Below are positions 25,475-35,676 of a DNA stretch of 64,000 bases, one piece after another (within the stretch, counting starts at the first letter, position 1; the number at the start of each line of letters is the position of its first letter). Source of the DNA: Orientallactaga sibirica (lineage: Eukaryota > Chordata > Mammalia > Rodentia > Dipodidae); the NCBI GenBank assembly GCA_036365145.1, contig JAEOAD010002327.1:682001-746000 (forward strand), written 5' to 3'. Position numbers and translations under genes: made by a program. The notes below the pieces were generated by a model. It was not told where the DNA came from and did not search any database. It saw only the letters and a list, made by a program, of their open reading frames with translations.

Positions 25475-28372
25475 ACAAGATGTACAACTTAGTAGATTAA
25501 CCACATTTCTAACGTAGTTTCTTTAGAAAACAAACGCCATCATTGCCCAACACAGTACTGTGTGAAATAAGGCTGTTCTGTTCCCGAAATCAGTTGCTTT
25601 CTTGAGAAGAGTCTTCAGGGCAGCGAGATCAAACTTTCCTAGTTTTTGTAATCTAACAAGATGTACAACTTAATAGACCAGCTTCATTTCTAAAGTAGTT
25701 TGTTTAGAAAGCAAACCCATTCATTGCTGAACACAGTACTCTGTGAAATCAGGCTGTGCTGTTCCCCAAATGAGTTGTTTTCTTACGAGGACTCTTCAGT
25801 GCAGCAAGATCAAACTTTCCTAGTTTGTGTAATCTAACAAGATGTACAACTTAGTAGATTAACCACATTTATAACGTAGTTTGTTTAGAAAACAAACCCA
25901 TTCATTGCCGAACACAGTACTGTGTGAAATAAGGCTGTTCTGTTCCCCAAATGAGTTGGTTTCTTACGAAGACTGTTCAGTGCAGCAAGATCAAACTTTC
26001 CTAGTTTGTGTAATCTAACAAGATGTACAACTTAGTAGATAAACCACATTTATATCATAGTTTGTTTAGAAAACAAACCCATTCATTGCCGAACACAGTA
26101 CTGTGTGAAATATGTCTGTTCTGATCCCCAAATGAGTTGCTTTCTTACGAAGAGTCTTCAGTGCAGCAAGATCAAACTTTCCTAGTTTGTATAATCTAAC
26201 AACATGTAGAATTTAGTAGATTAACAACGTTTTCTAACGTAGTTTGTTTAGAAAACAAACACCTTCATTGTCGGACGCAGTACTGTGTGAAATAAGGCTG
26301 TTCTGTTCCGCCAAATGAGTTGGTTTCTACTTAACAGTCTTCAGTGCAGCAAGATCAAACTTTCCTAGTTTGTGTAATCTAACAAGGTGTACAATTTAGT
26401 AGATTAACCAAATTTCTATCCTAGTTTGTTTAGAAAACAAACACCTTCATTGCCGAACACAGTACTGTGTGGAATAAGACAGTTCTGTTCTTAAATGAGT
26501 TGCTTTTTCTTACTGGCGTCTTCAGTGCAGCAATATCAAACTTTCCTAGCTTGTATAATCTAACGAGATGTACAACTTAATAGATTAACCACATTTCTAA
26601 CATAGTTTGTTTAGAAAACAAACGCCTTCATTGCCGAACACAGTACTGTGTGAAATAAGGCTATTCTGTTCTCCAAATGAGTTGCTTTCTTACGAAGAGT
26701 CTTCAATGCAGCAAGATCAAACTTTCCTAGTATGTGTAATCTAACAAGATGTACAACTTAGTAGATTAACCACATTTCTAACGTAGTTTGTTTAGAAAAC
26801 AAACGCCTTCATTGCAGAACACAGTACTGTGTGAAATAAGGCTGTTCTGTTCCAGAAATCAGTTGCTTCCTTGAGAAGAGTCTTCAGGGCAGCAAGATCA
26901 AACTTTCCTAGTTTTTGTAATCTAACAAGATGTACAACTTAATAGACAACCTTCATTTCTAAAGTAGTTTGTTTAGAAAACAAACCCATTCATTGCCGAA
27001 CACAGTACTGTGTGAAATAAGGCCGTGTTGTTCCCCAAATGAGTTGGTTTCTTACGAAGACTCTTCAGTGCAGCAACATCAAACTTTCCTAGTTTGTAAA
27101 ATCTAACAAGATGTACAACTTAGTAGATTAACCACATTTATAACGTAGTTTGTTGAGAAAAGAAACACCTTCATTGCCGAACACAGTACTATGTGAAATA
27201 AGGTTATTCTGTTCTCCAAATGAGTTGCTTTCTTACGAAGAGTCTTCAGTGCAGCAAGATCAAACTTTCCTAGTTTGTGTAATCTAACAAGATGTACAAT
27301 TTAGTAGATTAACCACATTTCTAACGTAGTTTGTTTAGAAAACAAGCGCCTTCATTGCCAAACACAGTACTGTGTGAAATAAGCCTGTTCTGATCGCCAA
27401 ATGAGTTGCTTTCTTACGAAGAGTCTGCAGTGCAGCAAGATCAAACTTTCCTAGTTTGTGTAATTTAACAAGATGTACAACTTAGTAGATTAACCACATT
27501 TCTAAGAGAGTTTGTATAGAAAACAAACGCCTTCATTGCCGAACACAGTACTGTGTGAATTAAGGCTGTTCTGTTCCCCAAATGAGTTGGTTTCTTACGA
27601 AGACTCTTCAGTGCAGCAAGATCAAACTTTCCTAGTATGTGTAATCTAACAAGATGTACAACTTAGTAGATTAACCACATTTATAACGTAGTTTGTTTAG
27701 AAAACAAACACCTTCATTTCCGAACACAGTACTGTGTGAAATAAGGCTGTTCTGTAACCCAAATGAGTTGCTTTCTTACAAAGATTCTACAGTGCAGCAA
27801 GATCAAACATTCCTAGTTTGTGTAATCTAACAAGATGTACAATTTAGTAGATTAACCACATTTCTAACGTAGTTTGTTTAGAAAACAAAGACCTTCATTG
27901 CCGAATGCAGTACTGTGTGAAGTAAGCTAGTTCTGTTCTAAAAATGAGTTGCTTTCTTACGAAGAGTCTTCAGTGCAGCAAGATCAAACTTTCCTAGTTT
28001 GTGTAATCTTACAAGATGTACAACTTAGTAGATTAACCACATTTCTAACGTAGTTTGTTTAGAAAACTAACACGTTCATTGCCGAATGTAGTACTGTGTG
28101 GAGTAAGCTAGTTCTGTTCTACAAATGAGTTGCTTTCTTACGTAGAGTCTTCAGTGCAGCAAGATCAATCTTTCCTAGTTTGTGTAATCTTACAAGATGT
28201 ACAACTTAGTAGATTAACCACATTTCTAACGTAGTTTGTTTAGAAAACAAACGCCTTCATTGCCAAACACAGTACCGTGTGAAATAAGGCTATTCTGTTC
28301 TCCAAATGAGTTGCTTTCTTACGAAGAGTCTTTAATGCAGCAAGATCAAACTTTCCTAGTTTGTGTAATCTA
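25475..28372 (+). repeat. Expanded HOR unit beta, 16 monomers
   Basis: Repeats unit alpha with two changes: two monomers present in alpha and gamma (aatacagctg and ttagttcgtt types) are removed by a join inside one monomer at 26563-26745, and the ttgttgag/aggttattctg monomer absent from alpha is present at 27108. 17 - 2 + 1 gives the observed 16 monomers (2898 bp). Together the units point to an 18-monomer ancestor. Confidence 0.86.
26563..26745 (+). repeat. Chimeric monomer marking a two-monomer deletion
   Basis: The first half matches the alpha monomer at 23483 (taacgagatg upstream, ctaacatag, cgccttcattg) and the second half matches the alpha monomer at 23844 (aggctattctgttctcc, tcttcaatgcagc). 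The intervening 362 bp, exactly two monomers, are missing. The crossover lies between ctaacatag and aggctattc, where the two parents are nearly identical. Confidence 0.78.
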
Positions 28373-30905
28373 ACAAGATGTACAACTTAGTAGATTAACC
28401 ACATTTCTAACGTTGTTTCTTTAGAAAACAAACGCCATCATTGCCAAACACAGTACTGTGTGAAATAAGGCTGTTCTGTTCCCGAAATCAGTTGCTTTCT
28501 TTAGAAGAGTCTTCAGGGCAGCGAGATCAAACTTTCCTAGTTTTTGTAATCTAACAAGATGTACAACTTAATAGACCAGCTTCATTTCTAAAGTAGTTTG
28601 TTTAGAAAGCAAACCCATTCATTGCTGAACACAGTACTCTGTGAAATAAGGCTGTGCTGTTCCCCAAATGAGTTGTTTTCTTACGAGGACTCTTCAGTGC
28701 AGCAAGATCAAACTTTCCTAGTTTGTGTAATCTAACAAGATGTACAACTTAGTAGATTAACCACATTTATAACGTAGTTTGTTTAGAAAACAAACCCATT
28801 CATTGCCGAACACAGTACTGTGTGAAATAAGGCTGTTCTGTTCCCCAAATGAGTTGGTTTCTTACGAAGACTGTTCAGTGCAGCAAGATCAAACTTTCCT
28901 AGTTTGTGTAATCTAACAAGATGTACAACTTAGTAGATTAACCACATTTCTAACGTAGTTTGTTTAGAAAACAAACCCATTCATTGCCGAACACAGTACT
29001 GTGTGAAATATGTCTGTTCTGATCCCCAAATGAGTTGCTTTCTTACGAAGAGTCTTCAGTGCAGCAAGATCAAACTTTCCTAGTTTGTATAATCGAACAA
29101 GATGTAGAATTTAGTAGATTAACAACGTTTCTAATGTAGTTTGTTTAGAAAACAAACACCTTCATTGTCGGACGCAGTACTGTGTGAAATAAGGCTGTTC
29201 TGTTCCGCAAATGAGTTGGTTTCTTACGAACAGTCTTCAGTGCAGCCAGATCAAACTTTCCTAGTTTGTGTAATCTAACAAGGTGTACAATTTAGTAGAT
29301 TAACCAAATTTCTATCCTAGTTTGTTTAGAAAACAAACACCTTCATTGCCGAACACAATACTGTGTGGAATAAGACAGTTCTGTTCTGCAAATGAGTTGC
29401 TTTCTTACGAAGAGTCTTCAGTGCAGCAATATCAAACTTTCCTAGCTTGTATAATCTAACGAGATGTACAACTTAATAGATTAACCACATTTCTAACATA
29501 GTTTGTTTAGAAAACAAACGCCTTCATTGCCGAACACAGTACTGTGTGAAATACAGCTGTTCCGTTCCCCAAATGAGTTGCTTTCTTACGAAGAGTCTTC
29601 AGTGCAGCAAGATCTAACGTTCCTAGTTTGTGTAATCTAACAAGATGTACAATTTAGTTCGTTAACCACATTTTTAACGTAGTTTGTTTAGAAAACAAAC
29701 ACCTTCATTGCCGAATGCAGTACTGTGTGAAGTAAGCTAGTTATGTTCTACAAAAGAGTTGCTTTCTTAGGAAGAGTATTCAGTTCACCGAGATCAAACT
29801 TTCCTAGTTTGTGTAATCTTACAAGATGTACAACTTAGTAGATTAACCACATTTCTAACGCAGTTTGTTTAGAAAACAAACGCCTTCATTGCCGAACACA
29901 GTACTGTGTGAAATAAGGCTATTCTGTTCTCCAAATGAGTTGCTTTCTTACGAAGAGTCTTCAATGCAGCAAGATCAAACTTTCCTAGTTTGTGTAATCT
30001 AACAAGATGTACAACTTAGTAGATTAACCACATTTCTAACGTAGTTTGTTTAGAAAACAAACGCCTTCATTGCAGAACACAGTACTGTGTGAAATAAGGC
30101 TGTTCTGTTCCCGAAATCAGTTGCTTTCTTGAAAAGAGTCTTCAGGGCAGCAAGATCAAACTTTCCTAGTTATTGTAATCTAACAAGATGTACAACTTAA
30201 TAGACTACCTTCATTTCTAAAGTAGTTTGTTTAGAAAACAAACCCATTCATTGCCGAACACAGTACTGTGTGAAATAAGGCCGTGTTGTTCCCCAAATGA
30301 GTTGGTTTCTTACGAAGACTCTTCAGTGCAGCAACATCAAACTTTCCTAGTTTGTAAAATCTAACAAGATGTACAACTTAGTAGATTAACCACATTTATA
30401 ACGTAGTTTGTTGAGAAAAGAAACACCTTCATTGCCGAACACAGTACTATGTGAAATAAGGTTATTCTGTTCTCCAAATGAGTTGCTTTCTTACGAAGAG
30501 TCTTCAGTGCAGCAAGATCAAACTTTCCTAGTTTGTGTAATCTAACAAGATGTACAATTTAGTAGATTAACCACATTTCTAACGTAGTTTGTTTAGAAAA
30601 CAAACGCCTTCATTGCCGAACACAGTACTGTGTGAAATAAGCCTGTTCTGATCCCCAAATGAGTTGCTTTCTTACGAAGAGTCTGCAGTGCAGCAAGATC
30701 AAACTTTCCTAGGTTGTGTAATCTAACAAGATGTACAATTTAGTAGATTAACCACATTTCTAAGAGAGTTTGTATAGAAAACAAACGCCTTCATTGCCGA
30801 ACACAGTACTGTGTGAAATAAGGCTGTTCTGTTCCCGAAATCAGTTGCTTTCTTGAGAAGAGTCTTCAGGGCAGCAAGATCAAACTTTCCTAGTTTTTGT
30901 AATCT
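28373..30905 (+). repeat. Expanded HOR unit gamma, truncated at 14 monomers
   Basis: Carries every monomer seen in alpha and beta up to the taagagag monomer, including both the aatacagctg/ttagttcgtt pair (about 29550 and 29655) and the ttgttgag/aggttattctg monomer (about 30412-30465). The taagagag monomer at 30726 switches in its middle to a C-type second half (gaaatcagttgctttcttga), so the unit is cut short by recombination and joined to a B monomer at 30906. Spacing of taagagag from beta (27510) to gamma (30762) is 18 monomers. Confidence 0.83.
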
Positions 30906-33075
30906 AACAAGATGTACAACTTAGTAGACTACCTTCATTTCTAAAATAGTTTGTTTTGAAAACAAACCCATTCATTCCAAACACAGTACTGTGTGAAATA
31001 AGGCTGTGCTGTTCCCCAAATGAGTTGCTTTCTTACGAAGACTCTTCAGTGCAGCAAGATCAAACTTTCTTAGTTTGTGTAATCCAACAAGATGTAGAAT
31101 TTCGTAGATTAACCACATTTCTAACGTAGTTTGTTTAGAAAACAAACACCTTCATTGCCAAACGCAGTCCTGTGTGAAATAAGGCTGTTCTGTTCCGCAA
31201 ATGAGTTGCTTTTTTACGAAGAGTGTTCAGTGCAGCAAGATCAAACTTTCCTAGTTTGTGTAATCTAACAAGATGTACAACTTAGTAGATTAACCACATT
31301 TCTAACGTAGTTTGTTTAGAAAAGTAACGCCTTCATTGAAGAACACAGTACTGTGGGAAATAAGGCTGTTCTGTTCCCCAAATGAGTTGCTTTCTTAGGA
31401 AGAGTCTTCAGTGCAGTAAGATCAAACTTTCCTAGTTTGTGTAAACTAACAAGATGTACAACTTAATAGACTACCTTCATTTCTACAGTAGTTTGTTTAG
31501 AAAACAAACCCATTCATTGCCAAACACAGTAGTGTGTGAAATAAGGCTGTTCTGTTCTTCAAATGAGTTGCTTTCTTACGAAGAGTCTTCAGTGCAGCAA
31601 GATCAAACTTTCCTAGTTTGTGTAATCTAAAAAGATATACAATTTAGTAGATTAAACACATTTCGAACGTAGTTTGTTTAGAAAACAAACGCCTTCATTG
31701 CCGAACACAGTACTGTGTGAAATAAGGCTGTTCTGTTCCCGAAATCAGTTGCTTTCTTACGAAGACTCTTCAGTGCAGCAAGATCAAAGTTTCCTAGTTT
31801 GTGTAATCTAACAAGATGTACAACTTAGTACATTAACCACATTTCTAACCTAGTTTGTTTAGAAAACAAACACCTTCATTGCCAAACACTGTAATGTGTG
31901 AAATAAGCCAGTTCTGTTCTGCAAATGAGTTGTTTTCTTACGAAGTCTTCAGTGCAGCAAGATCAAACTTTCCTAGTTTGTGTAATCTAACAAGATGTTC
32001 CACTAAGTAGATTAACCAGATTTATAACGTAGTTTGTTTAGAAAACAAACGCCTTCATTGCCCAACACAGTACTGTGTGAAATAAGGCTGTTCTGTTCCG
32101 CAAATGAGTTGCTTTCTTATGAAGAGTCTTCAGTGCAGCAACATCAAACTTTCCTAGTTTCTGTAATCTGACAAGATGTACACTTTAGTAGATTAACCAC
32201 ATTTCTAAAGTAGTTTGTTTAGAAAACAAACACCTTCATTGCCGAACACAGTACTGTGTGAAGTAAGCCAGTTCTGTTCTACGAATGAGTTGCTTTCTTA
32301 CGACGAGTCTTCAGTTCAGCAAGATCAAAGTTTCCTACTTTGTGTAATCTAACAAGATGTACAACTTAGTAGATTAACCACATTTCTAACCTAGTTTGTT
32401 TAGGGAACAAACACCTTCATTGCCGAACACAGTACTTTGTGTAATAAGCCTGTTCTGTTCCGCAAATGAGTTGCTTTCTTACGAAGAATCTTCAGTGCAG
32501 CAAGATCAAACTTTCCTAGTTTGTGTAATCTAACAAGGTTGTACAACTTAGTAGATTATCCACAGTTCTAACGTAGTATGTTTAAAAAATAAACGCCTTC
32601 ATTGACGAACACAGTACTGTGTGAAATAAGGCAGTTCTGTTCCCCAAATGAGTTACTTTCTTACCAAGAGTCTTCAGTGCAGCAAGATCAAACTTTCCTA
32701 GTTTGTGTAATCTAACAAGATGTACAACGTAGTAGATTAACCACATTTCTAACGTAGTTTGTTAAGAAAACTAACTCCTTCATTGCCGAACGCAGTACTG
32801 TGTGAAGTAAGCCAGTTCTGTTCGACAAATGAGTTGCTTTCTTACGAAGAGTCTTCAGTGCAGCAAGATCAAACTTTCCTAGTTTGAGTAATCTAACAAG
32901 ATGTACAACTTCATAGACTACCTTCATTTCTAAAGTAGTTTGTTTTGGAAACAAACCCATTCATTGCCGAACGCAGTACTGTGTGAAATAAGGCTGTTCG
33001 TTCCGCAAATGAGTTGCGTTCTTACGAAGAGTCTTCGGTGCAGCAAGATCAAACTTTCCCAGTTAGTATAATCTA

Positions 33076-33200
33076 ACAAGATGTACAACTTAGTACACAG
33101 TACTGTGTGAAATATGCCTGTTCTGATCCCCAAATGAGTTGCTTTCTTATGAAGATTCTTCAGTTCCGCAATATCAAACTTTCCTAGTTTGTGTAATTTA
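33076..33200 (+). repeat. Truncated monomer, 125 bp (56-bp deletion)
   Basis: Landmarks at 33076 and 33201 are 125 bp apart. The text runs acttagta directly into cacagtactgtg at about 33093, removing the stretch from gattaacc to gccgaa, which includes the aaacaaac inverted repeat. The join shares at most one base, as in end-joining or slippage rather than homologous exchange. Confidence 0.9.
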
Positions 33201-35190
33201 ACAAGATGTAGAATTTAGTAGATTAACCACATTTCTAACGTAATATGTTTAGAAAACAACCACCTTCATTACCGAACACAGTACTGTGTGAATTAAGGCT
33301 GTTCTGTTCCCCAAATGAGTTGCTTTCTTACGAAGAGTCTTCAGTGCAGCAAGATCAAACTTTCCTACTTTGTGTAAACTAAGAAGATGTACAACTTAAT
33401 AGACTACCTTCATTTCTAAAGTAGTTTGTTTAGCAAACAATCCCATTCATTGCCGAACACAGTACTGTGTGAAATAAGGCTGTTCTGTTCCCCAAATGAG
33501 GTGCTTTCTTACGAAGAGTCTTCAGTGCAGCAAGATCAAACTTTCCTAGTTTGTGTAATCTAACAAGATGTTCAACTTAGTAGATATACTAGATTTATAA
33601 TGTTGTATGTTTAGAAAACAAACGCCTTCATTGCCGAACACAGTACTGTGTGAAATACGCCTGTTCTGTTCCGCAAATGAGTTTGTTTCTTACGAAGAGT
33701 CCTCAGTGCAGCAATATCAAACTTTCCTAGTTTGTGTAATCTAACAATATGTACAATTTAATAGATTAACCACATTTCTAAAGTAGTTTGTTTAGAAAAC
33801 CTACACCTTCATTGCCGAACGGAGTACTGTGTGAGTAAGCCAGTTCTGTTCTATAAATGAGTTGCTTTCTTACGAAGAGTCTTCAGTGCAGCAAGATCAA
33901 ACTTTCCTAGTTTGTGTAAACTAAGAAGATGTACAACTTAATATATTACCTTCATTTCTAAAGTAGTTTGTTTAGAAAACAATCCCATTCATTGCCGAAC
34001 ACAGTACTGTGTGAAATAAGGCTGTTCTGTTCCCCAAATGAGGTGCTTTCTTACGAAGAGTCTTCAGTGCAGCAAGATCAAACTTTCCTAGTTTTTGTAA
34101 TGTAACAAAATGTAGAATTTAGTAGATTAACCACATTTCTAACGTAGTATGTTTAAAAAACAAACACCTTCATTGTCGGATGCAGTACTGTGTGAAATAA
34201 GGCTGTTCTGTTCCGCAAATGAGTTGGTTTCTTATGAAGAGTCTTCAGTGCAGCAAGATCAAACTTTCCTAGTTTGTGTAATCTAACAAGGTGTACAATT
34301 TAGTAGATTAACCAAATTTCTATCCTAGTTTGTTTAGAAAACAAACACCATCATTGCCGAACACAGTACTGTATGGAATAAGCCAGTTCTGTTCTGCAAA
34401 TCAGTTGCTTTCTTACGAAGAGTCTTCAGTGCAGCAAGATCAACCTTTCCTAGTTTGTGTAATCTAACAAGATGTACAACTTAGTAGATTAACCACATTT
34501 CTAACGTAGTTTTTTTAGAAAACAAACGCCTTCATTGCCGAACACAGTACTGTGTGAAATAAGGCTGTTCTGTTCCCCAAATGAGTTGCTTTCTTATGAA
34601 GAGTCTTCAGTGCAGCAAGATCAAACTCTCCTAGTTTGTGTAATCTAACAAGATGTACAATTTAGTAGATTAACCACATTTCTAACGTAGTTTGTTTAGA
34701 TAACAAACACGTTCATTGCGAACGGAGTACTGTGTGAAAGTAAGCCAGTTCTGTTCTTGAAATGAGTTGCTTTCTTACGAAGAGTCTTAAGTGCAGCAAG
34801 ATCAAACTTTCCTAGTTTGTGTAACCTTAAAAGATATACAACTTAGTAGATTAAACACAGTTCGAACGTAGTTTGTTTAGGAAAGAAACCCATTCATTGC
34901 CGAACACAGTACTGTGTGAAATAAGGCTGTTGTGGTCCCGAAATCAGTTGCTTTCTTACGAAGACTCTTCAGTGCAACAAGATCAAAGTTTCCTAGTTTT
35001 TGTAATCTAACAAGATGTACAATTTAGTAGAGTAACCACATTTCTAACCTAGTTTGTTTTTAAAACAAACATCTTCATTGCCGAACAGAGTACTGTGTCA
35101 AATATGCCAGTTCTGTTCTTCAAATGAGTTGCTTTCTTACGAAGAGTCTTCAGTGCAGGAAGATCAAACGTTCCTAGTTTGTGTAATCTA

Positions 35191-35499
35191 ACAAGATGTA
35201 CAATTGAGTAGATTTACCACATTTCTAACGTAGTTTGTTTAGAAAACAAACGCCTTCATTGTTGAACACAGTACTATGTGAAATAAGGCTGTTCTGTTCC
35301 CCAAATGAGTTGCTTTCTTACGAAGAGTACAACTTAATTGCCTACCTTCATTTCTAAAGTAGTTTGTTTAGAAAACAATCCCATTCATTGCCAAACACAG
35401 TACTGTGTGAAATAAGGCTGTTCTGTTCCCCAAATGAATTTCTTTCTTACGAAGAGTCTTCAGTGCAGCAAGATCAAACTTTCCTATTTGTGTAATCTA
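35191..35499 (+). repeat. Fused monomer pair with 52-bp deletion
   Basis: Two monomers occupy 309 bp rather than 362. At about 35327 cgaagag is followed directly by tacaactta, deleting the end of one monomer and the start of the next, including the acaagatg landmark; a two-base match (gt) lies at the join. It lies about 330 bp from the palindromic strand switch. Confidence 0.88.
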
Positions 35500-35637
35500 A
35501 CAAGATGTTCAACTTAGTAGATTAACCAGATTTATAACGTACTTTGTTTAGAAAACAAACGCCTTCATTGCCGAACACAATACTGTGTGAAATAAGCCTG
35601 TTCTATTCCGCAAATGAGTTGGTTTCTTACGGACAGC

Positions 35638-35676
35638 CTTCAGTGCAGCAAGATCAAAGATCTTCCTGCACTGAAG
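35638..35676. repeat. Palindromic strand-switch junction between the two arms
   Basis: The left arm ends in cttcagtgcagcaagatc (35638-35655), followed by aaa (35656-35658) and gatcttcctgcactgaag (35659-35676). The two 18-base arms are reverse complements except for one position, and the inverted repeat continues outward at lower identity through the whole adjoining monomers. Both arms stop at the same coordinate of the monomer, within agatc, so this is a fold-back join rather than two arrays meeting at random phases. Over roughly 54 bases the arms differ at about 8 sites, about the divergence seen between neighbouring monomers here, so the join is either old or joined two different monomers. 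Misassembly cannot be excluded from sequence alone. Confidence 0.93.

Larger units (their letters stand above)
1..35656 (+). repeat. 181-bp satellite array, left (forward) arm
   Basis: Tandem head-to-tail array of a 181-bp monomer, about 198 copies. The landmark acaagatg recurs at 2, 183, 364, 545 and 726 and stays in register to 35500, apart from small indels, one scrambled patch and two internal deletions (33.1 and 35.3 kb). The monomer is AT-rich; in order it carries acaagatgtacaactt, taacgtagtttgtttag, aaacaaacgccttcattg, cacagtactgtgtg, ccaaatgagttgctttctta, and gcagcaagatcaaactttcc. Monomers fall into recurring subtypes arranged in higher-order units, annotated separately. The strand assignment is arbitrary: it only records that all monomers here point the same way and opposite to those after 35659. 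No non-satellite sequence is seen. A centromeric or pericentromeric origin is inferred from length and organisation; the family is not recognised. Confidence 0.97.
30906..35656 (+). repeat. Diverged monomers next to the strand switch, left side
   Basis: About 26 monomers still in 181-bp register but with many private substitutions and no clear repeating order. Shared variants still identify subtypes: aaacactgtaatgtgtg at 31885, aaatttctatcctag at about 34315, ctaccttcatttc B monomers at about 32918 and 33405, and gttcaactt/agatttata monomers near 33590 and 35508. It includes two internally deleted monomers (33076 and 35191-35499). The loss of HOR order suggests older, less homogenised satellite. 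Confidence 0.8.

Noticed and set aside
1..35656. CRISPR array because of regular repeats
   Set aside because: There are no short identical repeats separated by unique spacers; the whole 181-bp period is repeated and variable, as in satellite DNA.
35638..35676. Rho-independent terminator or transposon terminal inverted repeat at the palindrome
   Set aside because: The inverted repeat continues as whole satellite arrays on both sides, has no T-run, no target duplication and no element between the arms; it is an array orientation switch.
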